A DNA stretch of 51,299 bases from Planctomycetales bacterium (GTDB lineage: Bacteria; Planctomycetota; JAKEIC01), in NCBI GenBank assembly GCA_022614695.1, contig JAKEIC010000304.1, positions 1-51,299 of the forward strand, in the 5' to 3' direction. The notes under the pieces were generated by a model. It saw only the letters and a program-made list of their open reading frames with translations, was not told where the DNA came from and searched no databases. Below are positions 1 to 8,669 of the stretch, piece after piece (within the stretch, counting starts at the first letter, position 1; every line of letters starts with the position of its first letter). The position numbers and the translations under genes are program-made.

Positions 1-255
1 AAGGTCGAGAACGCTCTCGGCTCCTTCGGGGAGGGGCTGGCAAGCGCAGACCGCGCGCTCTCGACGATCGCGCGAAACGGGGAGGAGCCCGTGGACGCGG
101 CGTTCCTGCACGCCGAGAGGGCCCGGGCGCTCCGCGGTCTCGGGCGGGCTGACGAGGCGGCGCGGGCCCGCGCGGAGGCCGAGGCCCTCGGGCGGCGGTT
201 CGAAGATCCCGGGCTCAGGGACGAGCTGGCGAAGGAGCTGCGCGGGTCGGCGTAG
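1..255 (+). CDS. C-terminal end of a TPR-like protein (truncated by window edge)
   Basis: Frame 1 is open from the first base to a TAG at 253-255, giving 84 residues with no start in view. The sequence is rich in Ala, Arg and Glu and reads like a paired-helix repeat (AFLHAERARALRGLGRADEAARAR), typical of a TPR end. Its last 41 bases overlap the convergent transporter gene. Function cannot be named from the fragment; it could be a scaffold or a kinase-linked TPR tail. Confidence 0.6.
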   Translation, partial: KVENALGSFGEGLASADRALSTIARNGEEPVDAAFLHAERARALRGLGRADEAARARAEAEALGRRFEDPGLRDELAKELRGSA

Positions 256-1216
256 CGGATCGCGGCTCTCCTCGGCTCCCCGGGCCGAGCAGCGCCACGG
301 CGAGCCCCGCGAGCACCACGACCCCGCCGGCCAGCTCCCCGCCCGCGACCCCGAACGTGAACGTCGCGGGGAAGAGGGCGGCGAGCGCCGCCTTCGAGAC
401 GAGCGTGAGGGGAGGGTTCAGGAAGGTCGTGAGGCCCGCCGTCGAGACCGGGAGCCGCTTCACGAGCCACGCCCACGCGGCGAACCCGAACACGGTGCAG
501 GCGAGCGAGAGGTAGAGGAGCGCCGCCCAGCCGGGCGGGTCGAGCGACAGAAGCTCCCGGCCGCCGGCCCAAGGGAGCGCCGCGAGGAGCGGGATCCCGC
601 CCGCGACGAGATAGAGCATCGTCCAGAGGAACGGCGGGACCTCCCGGGCGACGGGCTTCGAGAGCGCCGAGAGGCACGACCAGCAGAGGGGGGCGAGGCA
701 GGCGACGGCCACGGGGAGCGCCGCCGCGCCCGCCACGCCTCCCCGGGAGCGCGAGAGGAGCACCAGCCCCGCGAGACAAACGCCGAAGCCGGCGACCTTG
801 CGCGCCGTCACGCGTTCGCGGAGGAAGGCGGCGCCGAGCGCGAGCATGAAGAGGGGCGAGAGCGCCGTGATGAGCGACGCGACCGGTGCCGGGACCCCCT
901 GTTGCATGGCCCAGTAGAGGGCGAACCCGTAGAGCGGGCCCCCGAGGAGTCCGCACGCCGCGAGCCTCGGCCCGTGGGCCCGGAGGAGGGCGAGCGACTC
1001 GGCCCGGCGGAGCCCGAAGCAGTAGATCCCCGCGAGGACCGTGACCGGCGCGAACCTCCCGGTCGTGAGCGTGAGCCAGTCGAGCCTCGGCGCCTCGGTC
1101 TCGCGCCCGAGGAGGTAGCTCATCGCGACGAAGCTGTTGCTCCAGACGAGGAAGAGGAGGAGGGTCGCCCCCGCGACGAGCCCGCGGGAAGGCGCTGGGC
1201 CGGGATCCGCCGCCAT
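215..1216 (-). CDS. EamA/DMT-family transporter (drug/metabolite type)
   Basis: The 333-residue protein has about ten hydrophobic segments in two repeated halves, the layout of EamA (RhaT/DMT) permeases. The first helix starts at about residue 13 (GATLLLFLVWSNSFVAMSYL), and the end of the first half carries the family-typical pattern ASLITALSPLFMLALGAAFL followed by RERVT. It sits in the inner membrane; the substrate cannot be predicted. The ATG at 1214-1216 is used; no clear Shine-Dalgarno sequence precedes it. The 3' end overlaps the convergent TPR fragment by 41 bases. The C-terminal tail is basic and Pro-rich and may be poorly conserved. Confidence 0.9.
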   Translation of the reverse strand: MAADPGPAPSRGLVAGATLLLFLVWSNSFVAMSYLLGRETEAPRLDWLTLTTGRFAPVTVLAGIYCFGLRRAESLALLRAHGPRLAACGLLGGPLYGFALYWAMQQGVPAPVASLITALSPLFMLALGAAFLRERVTARKVAGFGVCLAGLVLLSRSRGGVAGAAALPVAVACLAPLCWSCLSALSKPVAREVPPFLWTMLYLVAGGIPLLAALPWAGGRELLSLDPPGWAALLYLSLACTVFGFAAWAWLVKRLPVSTAGLTTFLNPPLTLVSKAALAALFPATFTFGVAGGELAGGVVVLAGLAVALLGPGSRGEPRSATPTRAAPSPARP

Positions 1217-1253
1217 GGGGGCGGGATGGTACCGAAGGTCGGTCCGGCGACGA

Positions 1254-1282
1254 TTGCTCTCGGTGGGCGTTCGTTACAAAAT
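1254..1282 (+). promoter_or_regulatory. Candidate sigma70 promoter for the HAD gene
   Basis: TTGCTC at 1254-1259 and CAAAAT at 1277-1282 are separated by 17 bases in the short divergent gap before the HAD gene. The -10 lacks the usual TA start, so support is moderate. Predicted transcription would begin about 9 bases before the GTG at 1298. Confidence 0.35.
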
Positions 1283-1297
1283 CGCGCGCAGGCACCC

Positions 1298-1999
1298 GTG
1301 GCCACGCTGCGCGCGATTCTGTTCGACTGGAACGGCGTCGTCGTGGACGACGAGCCGATCCACTGCCGGCTCGCCCGCGAGGTGCTCGCCGGGGAGAGGA
1401 TCGAGCTATCCGAGGGGGACTACTTCGCGCGCTACCTGCCCTTCAACGACCAGGACCTGTTCGCCGCGGTGCTCCGCGACCGGAAGCGCCCGCCCGACCC
1501 GGCGAAGGTCGGCGCGCTCTGCCGGAAGAAGGAGGCGCTCTACGCGGGGCTCCTGCCGGACGGGATCCCGCTCGTCCCGGGCGCCGACGAGATGGTGCGC
1601 TCGGCCGCGCGCCGCTACCGGGTGGCCGTCGTCTCAGGCGCGCTCCGGAGCGAGATCCGGGCGATCCTCGATGCGCGCGGGCTCGCCGGATCGGTCCACG
1701 CGGTCGTCGCGGCCGAGGACGTGGCGAAGGGGAAGCCCGACCCCGAGCCCTACCGCCGGGGGATCGAGGCGCTCAACGCCGCGGCGCCGAGGCCCGAACC
1801 GCCTCTCCGACCCGAGGACTGCCTCGCGGTCGAGGACGCGCCCGGCGGCGTCGCCGCCGCCCGCGCCGCCGGGCTGCGCGTCCTCGCGTTCACGACGAGC
1901 GCCTCGGCCGCGGCGGTCGGCAAGGCCACGCTCGTGCTCCCCGGCCCCGCCGAGGTCCGCTGGGAGGTCCTCGAGACGCGGCTCGCCGGGCGGACCTGA
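1298..1999 (+). CDS. HAD-superfamily hydrolase (beta-phosphoglucomutase/phosphoglycolate phosphatase-like)
   Basis: The 233-residue protein has the four HAD motifs in order. Motif I is FDWNGVVVDD with the nucleophile Asp10. Asn12 replaces the second Asp, a variant (DWNG) seen in some HAD phosphatases. The motif II region is VAVVSGAL, the motif III lysine lies in AKGKPDP (Lys144/146), and motif IV is VEDAPGG (Glu179, Asp180). The helical cap lies between motifs I and II. It probably dephosphorylates or isomerises a small sugar phosphate in the cytoplasm; substrate unknown. The open frame extends far upstream in antisense to the transporter. GTG 1298 is chosen because the fold begins directly after it and the upstream residues look non-coding. 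Confidence 0.85.
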   Translation: MATLRAILFDWNGVVVDDEPIHCRLAREVLAGERIELSEGDYFARYLPFNDQDLFAAVLRDRKRPPDPAKVGALCRKKEALYAGLLPDGIPLVPGADEMVRSAARRYRVAVVSGALRSEIRAILDARGLAGSVHAVVAAEDVAKGKPDPEPYRRGIEALNAAAPRPEPPLRPEDCLAVEDAPGGVAAARAAGLRVLAFTTSASAAAVGKATLVLPGPAEVRWEVLETRLAGRT

Positions 2000-2050
2000 T
2001 CCCGGGGGCCGGAACGAGCGATTGCCGGACGGGCCGGTCCGTGATCGGGG

Positions 2051-4219
2051 CTACCGGCGCCTCGTGACAGCGTGGGCCCGCGCGAGATCGCGCTCGGCGA
2101 GCTCGCGGTCGGGCCAGTCCGGAGGCGCGATGGCGAGCGCACGCTCGAGGTCCGTCGCCGCGGCGAAGGCGTCTCCGAGCTTGAGACGCACGGCGCCGCG
2201 ATTCCCGAGAGTATCCGGATCCACCGGGTCCAGGGCGAGTGCGGCGTCGTAGTCGGCGATCGCACCCGCGAGGTTCCCCGCCTCCTGCTTGGCGGTCCCG
2301 CGCCTGACGAGTGCGTCCCGGTAGCGCGGATCGACCTTGAGCGCGGCATTGTAGTCGGCGATTGCCCAAGCGAGATCGTGTCGGTCGTGCTTCGCGGTCC
2401 CCCGGTTGTAGAGCGCGTCCGCGTCACGCGGGTCGAGGGCGAGCGCGGCATCGTAGTCGGCGATGGCCCCGACGAGGTCTCCTAGAGCCTGCTTCGCGCT
2501 ACCGCGGCTGTTGAGCGTCCACGCGTCTCGGGGATCGGCCGCGAGAGCAGCCGTGAAGTCGGCGATGGCCCCCGCGGGGTCGCCGGCAGACTGCTTGGCA
2601 TAGCCCCGGTTCTTGAGGGCGTCCTGGTGTCGCGGGTCGATGGCAAGCGCCGCGCCGTAGTCGGCGATCGCGCCCGCGGCGTCTCCGAGGGTCCACTTCG
2701 CCCATCCCCGGCTGACGAGCGCCTCCTTGTAGCGCGGGTCGAGCGCGAGTGCGGCGCGGTAGTCCGCGATGGCTCCCGCGGGGTCGCCCTGATCCTGCTT
2801 GAGGAGCCCCCGGTTTCGGAGCGCAATTTTGAATCGAGGGTCGATCGCTAGGGCGGCGTCATAGTCGGCGAGCGCCTCCGCAAGGTCTCCGGCGGCCTGC
2901 TTCGCCGTCCCCCGGCTGTTGAGCGCCTCCTTGTAACGCGGTTCGATGGCGAGCGCGGCGTCGTAGTCGGCGAGCGCTCCCGCGACGTCTCCCTGAGCCT
3001 GCTTCAGCGTCCCGCGGCTGTTGAGGGCCGCCGCGCAGCGCGGATCTATGGCAAGTGCGGCCTGGTAGTCCGCGAGTGCCCCCGGGAAATCTCCCATGCC
3101 CTGCCTCGCCCATCCCCGGTTGGCCAGCGCGAGAGCGTAGCGCGGTTCGATGGCGAGCGCGGCTTCGTAGTCGGCAAACGCCCCCTGGAGGTCCCCCATC
3201 ACCTGCCTCGCCCATCCCCGATTGACGAGCGCGAGCGTGTAGCGCGGGGCGACGGTGAGAGCGGCCTGGTAGTCCGCGAACGCTCCCGCGAAGTCTCCCT
3301 GCGCCTGCTTTGCCAACCCACGGTTGTTGAGGGCCTCCTTGCAGCGGGGGTCGATGGCGAGCGCGGCTTCGTAATCAGCGAACGCACCTACGATCTCCCC
3401 CGTCACCTGCCTCGACCATCCCCGGCTGACGAGCGCGAGCGTGCAGCGGGGGTCGATGGCGAGCGCGGCTTCGTAATCCGCGAGTGCCCCCGCCAGGTTT
3501 CCCGCGGCCTCCTTGGCCGTCCCGCGCCTGATGAGCGCGTCCTTGAAGCAAGGATCGACTCTGAGCGCGGCGTCGTAGTCGGAGATCGCTCCTTCGAGAT
3601 CGCCTCGGTCCTGCTTCACGATCCCCCGGTTTTGGAGAGCATTCCTGTGGAGCGGGTCGATGGCCAGGCTGGCATCGTAGTCCGCCATGGCCCCAAGAAG
3701 GTCGTCCGCCGCTTGCTTCGCGCATCCGCGGTTGTAGAGCGCTTCCTTGTCACGTGGGTCGAGCACGAGCGCGGCGTCGTAGTCAGCGATCGCTCCCGCG
3801 AGGTCCCCCGCGACATGCTTGGCCGTGCCACGGCCGTTGAGGGCCTCCTCGTAGCGCGGGTCGAGCACGAGCACGGCGTCGTAGTCGGCGATCGCCGCCG
3901 CGAGACTACCCTGGGCCTGCCTCGCGGTCCCACGACTGTAGAGCGCCTCCTTGCATCGGGGCTCGATGGCGAGGGCGGCGTCGTAGTCGGCGATCGCGCC
4001 CGGGAGGTCTCCTCGGGCCTGTTTTGCGTACCCTCGGTTCAGGTACGACTCCGCCTCGGCACTCCGACGCGGCGGGGTCGCTCGGGCCATGACACGTGTG
4101 GCGGTTTGAAGCAACCGCGGGATTAGCGCGACCCCCGCGCATATGGCCGCGAGCAGCGCGGTGGACGCCGCGGCCGCCAGGATCAGGCGCCTCCGCTCCG
4201 AATGGGGTTTCAGCTCCAC
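2051..4219 (-). CDS. Membrane-anchored TPR-repeat protein with 19 tandem repeats
   Basis: The 722-residue protein starts at GTG 4217-4219. Residues about 11-34 form one hydrophobic helix, a signal anchor. Residues about 59-704 are 19 uninterrupted 34-residue TPRs with consensus RGxAKQxxGDLAGAIADYDAALAIDPR; the end is a short basic tail. TPR arrays form superhelical scaffolds for protein binding, here probably on the periplasmic face. No catalytic domain is visible. The repeats are so alike that the DNA itself is a 102-base tandem repeat, which suggests recent expansion by recombination. Partner and pathway are unknown; neighbours give no hint. Confidence 0.9.
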   Translation of the reverse strand: MELKPHSERRRLILAAAASTALLAAICAGVALIPRLLQTATRVMARATPPRRSAEAESYLNRGYAKQARGDLPGAIADYDAALAIEPRCKEALYSRGTARQAQGSLAAAIADYDAVLVLDPRYEEALNGRGTAKHVAGDLAGAIADYDAALVLDPRDKEALYNRGCAKQAADDLLGAMADYDASLAIDPLHRNALQNRGIVKQDRGDLEGAISDYDAALRVDPCFKDALIRRGTAKEAAGNLAGALADYEAALAIDPRCTLALVSRGWSRQVTGEIVGAFADYEAALAIDPRCKEALNNRGLAKQAQGDFAGAFADYQAALTVAPRYTLALVNRGWARQVMGDLQGAFADYEAALAIEPRYALALANRGWARQGMGDFPGALADYQAALAIDPRCAAALNSRGTLKQAQGDVAGALADYDAALAIEPRYKEALNSRGTAKQAAGDLAEALADYDAALAIDPRFKIALRNRGLLKQDQGDPAGAIADYRAALALDPRYKEALVSRGWAKWTLGDAAGAIADYGAALAIDPRHQDALKNRGYAKQSAGDPAGAIADFTAALAADPRDAWTLNSRGSAKQALGDLVGAIADYDAALALDPRDADALYNRGTAKHDRHDLAWAIADYNAALKVDPRYRDALVRRGTAKQEAGNLAGAIADYDAALALDPVDPDTLGNRGAVRLKLGDAFAAATDLERALAIAPPDWPDRELAERDLARAHAVTRRR
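2108..4045 (-). repeat. 102-base tandem repeat array (19 units) encoding TPRs
   Basis: Nineteen head-to-tail units of 102 bases, exactly 34 codons each, lie inside the TPR gene. Segments such as gcggcgtcgtagtcggcgat recur with few changes in most units. The strict period without insertions, and the similarity at synonymous positions, point to duplication or gene conversion rather than ancient repeats held only by protein selection. Confidence 0.85.
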
Positions 4220-4375
4220 GCGCCGGCCTCGCTGCCGTCACGAGGCGCGGGAGACCCAAGGTCTCGTCCGCCTCGCCTCACGGTACGCGCGATCATACTC
4301 CCGCCTTCGCCTGGCCGTGACGCGCTCCCGCATGCACCTTCCGCCGCGGCGAGTCGAGTGACACAATCTCGCCTC

Positions 4376-4816
4376 ATGGCACGCCGGAAGACCTGGCTCG
4401 AGAAGCTCCGCGACTCGAAGGACCTGCCGAAGGTCGTGCGCGTGGCGGGCAAGGGTCGCATGGCGATCGCCTCGCCCCTCGAGGTGGACGCGCTCATGCG
4501 CCGGGTACCTCGCGGGCGGGTCACGACGATCGCGGAATTGCGGGAGAGCATCGCCCGCCGTCACCGCGCCGACTTCGCGTGCCCCCTCACCACGGGGATC
4601 TTCGCCTGGATCGCCGCACACGCGGCCGAGGAGGCCCGCGCCGCGGGCGCCCGCCGCGTAACGCCCTGGTGGCGCACCCTCAAGGCGGGCGGGGTCCTCA
4701 ACGAGAAGTACCCGGGCGGGACCGCGCGGCAGCGCAGGCTCCTCCAGGCGGAGGGCCACCGGGTCGAGCGCCGGGGCGCGCGGCTCGTCCTCGCGAGCGC
4801 CCTCCGGGCGCCGTAG
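4376..4816 (+). CDS. Alkyltransferase-like (ATL) protein, MGMT DNA-binding family
   Basis: The 146-residue protein resembles the short MGMT-family proteins related to the DNA-binding domain of O6-methylguanine-DNA methyltransferase. The winged-helix region includes LMRRVPRGRVTTIAELRESI, and CPLTTGIFAW precedes the active-site stretch. Where alkyltransferases have Pro-Cys-His-Arg this protein has Pro97-Trp98-Trp99-Arg100, so the acceptor cysteine is replaced by Trp as in ATL proteins. It probably binds alkylated guanine and flags it for nucleotide excision repair rather than repairing it. The ATG at 4376 matches the usual family start (MARRKTWxEKL). A candidate -10 CACAAT lies at 4362-4367, giving an almost leaderless message. 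Confidence 0.8.
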   Translation: MARRKTWLEKLRDSKDLPKVVRVAGKGRMAIASPLEVDALMRRVPRGRVTTIAELRESIARRHRADFACPLTTGIFAWIAAHAAEEARAAGARRVTPWWRTLKAGGVLNEKYPGGTARQRRLLQAEGHRVERRGARLVLASALRAP

Positions 4817-5331
4817 GCGGAGAGCGCGCACGCGACCGGCCCCAGGCCGGGGGTCTCGTGCGGCGATCCCCGCCCTCGGTAGCTGGGTGAGGGTCTAGAC
4901 CCTCGCCACGCGAGGCGTCGGACGGGCCGGACCCGGTGCCCGACTAGCACCGACCACGTGTCCCGGAACGGGATCGCGGCCACCTGCCAGGCGTCCTCGT
5001 AGACGACGGCGCCCGGCCGCGTGGTCCGGACGAGGCCGACTCCGTAGCCGTGGCGACCGAGGAGGGCGGCCAGCTCGAAGCTCCGCGCGATGAACTCGCG
5101 CGCCTCGGGCTTGTACCAGCAGACCGCCGACCCGCGCATGTCTCGCGGGAACGGGAGCTGGCGATTGAACCACCCGAGGAGGTCGCGCAGTCGCTCCGCG
5201 TCCCCGCCGAGGATGGGCTGCGGGGCCACGCCCCACTCCAGGTCACCGGCCGCCTGGAAGATCCCGAGCGCGCGCGGCTTCGGCTCCCGCGACGGGGAGG
5301 CGATGAGTCGGACGTAGATAGGCGAGCGCAT
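4561..5331 (-). CDS. Conserved hypothetical protein, real N-terminal ~130 residues, C-terminal extent doubtful
   Basis: From ATG 5329-5331 the first ~127 residues look like a genuine protein (start MRSPIYVRLIASPSREPKP, end VVYEDAWQVAAIPFRDTW) and resemble small uncharacterised proteins I recall ending near the last motif. The frame then stays open for another ~130 low-quality, Arg/Ser-rich residues and runs 256 bases antisense into the ATL gene. Just after the plausible end, a TAG at 4944-4946 lies one frame over, so a frameshift or lost stop is likely and the functional protein may end near 4944. No catalytic motif is recognised. Confidence 0.5.
   Translation of the reverse strand: MRSPIYVRLIASPSREPKPRALGIFQAAGDLEWGVAPQPILGGDAERLRDLLGWFNRQLPFPRDMRGSAVCWYKPEAREFIARSFELAALLGRHGYGVGLVRTTRPGAVVYEDAWQVAAIPFRDTWSVLVGHRVRPVRRLAWRGSRPSPSYRGRGSPHETPGLGPVACALSAYGARRALARTSRAPRRSTRWPSAWRSLRCRAVPPGYFSLRTPPALRVRHQGVTRRAPAARASSAACAAIQAKIPVVRGHAKSAR
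4889..4904. repeat. 16-base perfect palindrome (GAGGGTCTAGACCCTC)
   Basis: The 16 bases equal their own reverse complement and could form a 6-bp stem with a CTAG loop. The site lies between the ATL stop and the plausible end of the convergent hypothetical gene, where a bidirectional terminator would be expected. There is no T-tract, so a regulatory or chance site is also possible. Confidence 0.4.
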
Positions 5332-5391
5332 GGGAGATTCCTGGGGACCGCGAGTCCACGCCGTATGGAACCGCGCTGTGCCACCGCAGGT

Positions 5392-5889
5392 TCATCGCCG
5401 CCCGCGCTCAGCGCCCCCGCCCCGACCTCGGCCCGGGTCCTCCTCCGGCGGGCTGCTGATCCGGCGTGGCGGCGCCGGGGCGGCGGCACGGGCCTCGGCC
5501 TCGACCGGCTCCTCCTCCTCCAGTTCCACCTCCGCCCCCTCGCCCCGGGCGCCCGGCCAGATCCGGAAGCCCCCGCGGCCGTGGGGCGGGATCTCCCAGG
5601 TCCCCCAGATGCTCCCGAGGTCGTAGGCCCCTGAGTAGAAGACGTCGTGGCTGCCGGGGTAGGTCTTCGTCCAGCGGCACTGGAGCGAGTCCTCCTCGTA
5701 CCTCCCGCGGATGAGGGAGCGCCCGACCTCGTCGAGCCCGTCCCCCGAGATCCGGCCCTCCCGGAACGTGAGGTGGAGGTCCTGCCGGTGGCGGCCGGAC
5801 GAGTCGCTGTAGGTCCAGAACCCGTGCCAGGGACCCGAGGGGATCGGGCCCGCCTCCGCCTGCGCGCCGGCTTCCGGCGTCGGTTCCAT
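5392..5889 (-). CDS. Hypothetical protein with Trp/Gly-rich beta domain
   Basis: The 165-residue protein starts at ATG 5887-5889. Residues about 20-115 form a compact, Trp- and Gly-rich domain (GPWHGFWTYSDSSGRH, CRWTKTYPGSHDVFYSGAYD, IWGTWEIP, GGFRIWPGA), probably a small beta-barrel. I recall similar unnamed proteins but cannot give a function. The last ~50 residues are acidic then Pro/Arg-rich and probably disordered. No signal peptide is visible, so it is likely cytoplasmic. It lies 60 bases upstream of the next minus-strand gene and may be co-transcribed with it. Confidence 0.65.
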   Translation of the reverse strand: MEPTPEAGAQAEAGPIPSGPWHGFWTYSDSSGRHRQDLHLTFREGRISGDGLDEVGRSLIRGRYEEDSLQCRWTKTYPGSHDVFYSGAYDLGSIWGTWEIPPHGRGGFRIWPGARGEGAEVELEEEEPVEAEARAAAPAPPRRISSPPEEDPGRGRGGGAERGRR

Positions 5890-5970
5890 GCGCCGGATTC
5901 TCGGACCGCGCGCAGGGCTCCCGCAATGGGCTCGAGCAGGTCCAGGCGAGCAGTCCCCGACGGCACGCCC

Positions 5971-5999
5971 TTGACATCATCCCGGATTAGTCTTATTCT
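5971..5999 (+). promoter_or_regulatory. Strong sigma70-type promoter for the HNH gene
   Basis: A perfect -35 TTGACA (5971-5976), a 17-base spacer and -10 TATTCT (5994-5999) lie in an AT-rich island. The predicted start at about 6006 leaves a ~58-base leader ending in AGGAG at 6055-6059 before the ATG. Confidence 0.7.
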
Positions 6000-6063
6000 T
6001 ACGAACACCGTCGTATAAACGATCCCTGGAAGCCGGGACCCCAGCTCCCGAGAGGAGATCCCC

Positions 6064-8537
6064 ATGATCCCGAGACGCACCCGATGGAACGGCGAGTGGC
6101 TGCCGATCCCCGAGAGCCCGCGGCGCTCCCCCCGCATCTCCGAGGACGATCCGTGGGACGAAGTGAAGGAGTACGGCGAGTGCCTGAAGGGACTCGGTCT
6201 GCGCGACCTGGGCTTCCGGCTCCTCGACCCCGACGAGAGGCTTCGGGCGCTCTTCCGCACCCAGCTCTGGCAGGCAGCGGCCCTGCGGATCGTCGGGCAG
6301 GCCCTCGCCATTGCCGCGCCTCGGGACGAGGATGGCAAGCCGGCGTGGGGAGACGGCGCGCACCTCGCTCACGGCTCGCCACCCCACGAGGCCGGGTTCG
6401 CGCGAGCGCACCTCCAGATGAGTCCTGCCGAATCAGCGGCGGCGCGCCGCGCCGCCGCTGCGGAGAAGAAGTTCCCCCGCATCGCCGAGTGCGAGCGCAT
6501 GGGCTACCTCCGCCGCGCGGACGGCCGTCGCCTCCGCGAGATCGCTGCGAGCGAGGAGCAGGTCTCCGCCTGGCTCTCCCTCGCCGAGACTGCCGACCCG
6601 GGAGCGCTCCGGAGACGCCTCCGGCGGGCCCGCAGGGGCGAGGTCCCGCACGAGGCTCCCGATCCCGGTCTGGGACCCAAGGACGAACCTGCAGGCCCCG
6701 AGCCGGACGCGGACCACGTCCTGGACCTCGCCCTGCGTCTCTCACACCGGGACGGGGAGACCTGGGACCGCGCCGTGCGGGTCGCGGGAGGGAGGCTCCG
6801 GACCATCGTCTCCTCCGGGACGCACTCCGGGAGTTCGTCTCGGTCACGGCCGCGGAACTGGGGACCGGTCGAGCCCCCGCAACCCACGACGAGATAGTGC
6901 CCTTCCGTGAGTGGCACGTGGACCCGATCTCCCAATCGGCTTGGCTCGAGACCGGCCAGGGTCCCTGGGCGGTTTCCGCGAAGGGCGTCCGCTCCGGGCC
7001 GGACGTCCGCGTCCGGGTCCTTGGCCCCGACAGGAGGCGCGTCGAGCCCTCCGTCCGCACTCTCCTCGAGGCCTACCCGGAACTGGAAGACGACACCCTC
7101 GGCGAAGAGCCCGGGAGCGACGCCTGGCGCTCCCGCGGCCTGGTGACCTGGGGGATCTGCCCTCCCATCCCGGAGCCCCTCCCTCCCCTTCCCGCTCCCC
7201 CTCCCGTTCCCGAAGCCGTTCCCGCCTCCGATCTCCCCGCCCTCTCCTCCCTCACCCCTGCCCAGGCCGCCGGAGTCGCCGCCGCCGCCGCGCGCGCTCT
7301 CCACTCCGCCTTCTCCGACGAAGTCGAGTCCCTCGCCACGTGGGAGACTCTCGCCCGCGACCGCCAGGGAGCAGGGGACCGCGACATCCTCCAGGGTGCC
7401 GAGTCGCTCTTCGGCCTCTCGACGCGGTGCTTCCTGGACCGCGTCCGCCTGGGCGTGAGGGTCCGCGAGCTGCCGCGCCTGGCCGAGGCGTTCCACCAGG
7501 GCCGGGTGAACTACGGCAAGGCCCGCGCCATCGCCCGGGCCGCCCTCCCCGCGGACGACGCCCTCTGGACCGAGATCGCCGTCTCGTGCGACCAGGACAC
7601 CGTCGAGGCTTTCGCGACGGCCGCCGGGACCAGGCACGGCCGGAGGTGCTCGCGGGGAGGCCGGCCGAAGCCGGTCCCCCGGGGGAAGGTCCCCCTCCGG
7701 CCCCTCGGGGGGAAGGTGACCGTCCAGGTGAGGCTCCGGCTCGAGGGTGTGGACGCGGCGAGGTTCCGCGAGGTCCGAGGCTTCCTCGACAAGCTTGCCG
7801 GGCAGCCCCTCCCCCTGGCCGAGGTCCTCGTGGCGATCGCGGGGTGGTACCTGCGGGTGGTCGAGAAGAGGAAGCACCACACGGTCATCTACCACCGCTC
7901 CCCCGAGACCCAGGGCGCCCGGCACCCGCGGGACCTCATGGCCCAGGAGCTGGTCTGGGCGGGGAAGGTCCCCGGGGCCCGGCTACGGATGGCCTTCGGG
8001 CGGCTCCCGGAGATCCCGGCCGAGGCCCCGACCGAGGACAGGAACTGGAAGATCACCCCCGGCTCCCGGTACGTCCCCGTCGAGATAGAGGAGGGGGTCC
8101 GCTGGGGGGACGGGGAGAGGTGTGTGACTCCCGGCTGCGGCAACAATCGAGTGGTACAGCATGATCATGGGCACCCGATCGCCGAGGGCGGGTTCGCGGA
8201 CATCCAACTCGACCACAGGCTCTGCGGTCCGTGCAACCGCGCCAAGCACGCCGGCCTGCTCAATCTGATCTACGGCCCCTACGGCTCGGTGATGGTCGTG
8301 GACCGGCTCGGGCGGCCGTTCGGGTCCGTCACCCTCGGGACCGAGTGGGACGCGGCGGTCCGGGCCCGGATCGAGGCGGAGGTCGCCTCGGAACTGGAGA
8401 GGTGCGAGCACCTCCACGCCTACCTCTCCTGGAGCGCCGACCCGCTCGCGCCGTTCGGCGCATGGAGGTTGGCGGCGGAGCCGGAACTGGAAGAACTGGA
8501 GAGGCTCCGGGACGAGCCGGTCGCGGCGGGGGGGTGA
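6064..8537 (+). pseudogene. HNH endonuclease gene interrupted by a single -1 frameshift
   Basis: The gene begins at ATG 6064 after AGGAG. Residues 1-252 are read in that frame (start MIPRRTRWNGEWLPIPESP; helical N-terminal region). At the GGG of 6817-6819 the reading must step back one base, because the continuation DALREFVSVTAAELG is in the next frame and stays open to TGA at 8537. A G-run shortened from four to three explains it. The rejoined ~824-residue protein has a Pro-rich linker near 7170-7250 and a C-terminal HNH domain: CVTPGC, then HDHGHPIAEGG, then LCGPCNRAKH. HNH domains cut DNA with one metal ion; the physiological role of these large chromosomal HNH proteins is unknown. It could instead be an assembly error in an intact gene. 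Confidence 0.75.
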
Positions 8538-8669
8538 CCCCGCTCGCCCGGCCCGCGGCCAGGCACGGCCGTTGCTTTCTCCCTCCCCTGAGGAGATACC
8601 CTGCGCCATTCCGGCGGAGGGGGCGGGACCCCTGACCTCCCGCGTCACTCCGGGAGCCCCCGGGAGCCC

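Noticed and set aside
1999..2051. CGGAC-GTCCG hairpin between the HAD and TPR genes as terminator
   Set aside because: Only five base pairs and no T-tract; not distinguishable from chance at this GC content.
2108..4045. Regular repeats as a CRISPR array
   Set aside because: The 102-base unit is contiguous coding DNA with 34-codon period and no unique spacers.
2072..4126. Plus-strand open frames opposite the TPR array
   Set aside because: They are periodic because the TPR DNA is; their composition is shadow-like and the TPR reading explains all the structure.
6811..6830. Programmed -1 frameshift in the HNH gene
   Set aside because: No heptameric slippery site or clear downstream structure; a lost G in a G-run is simpler.
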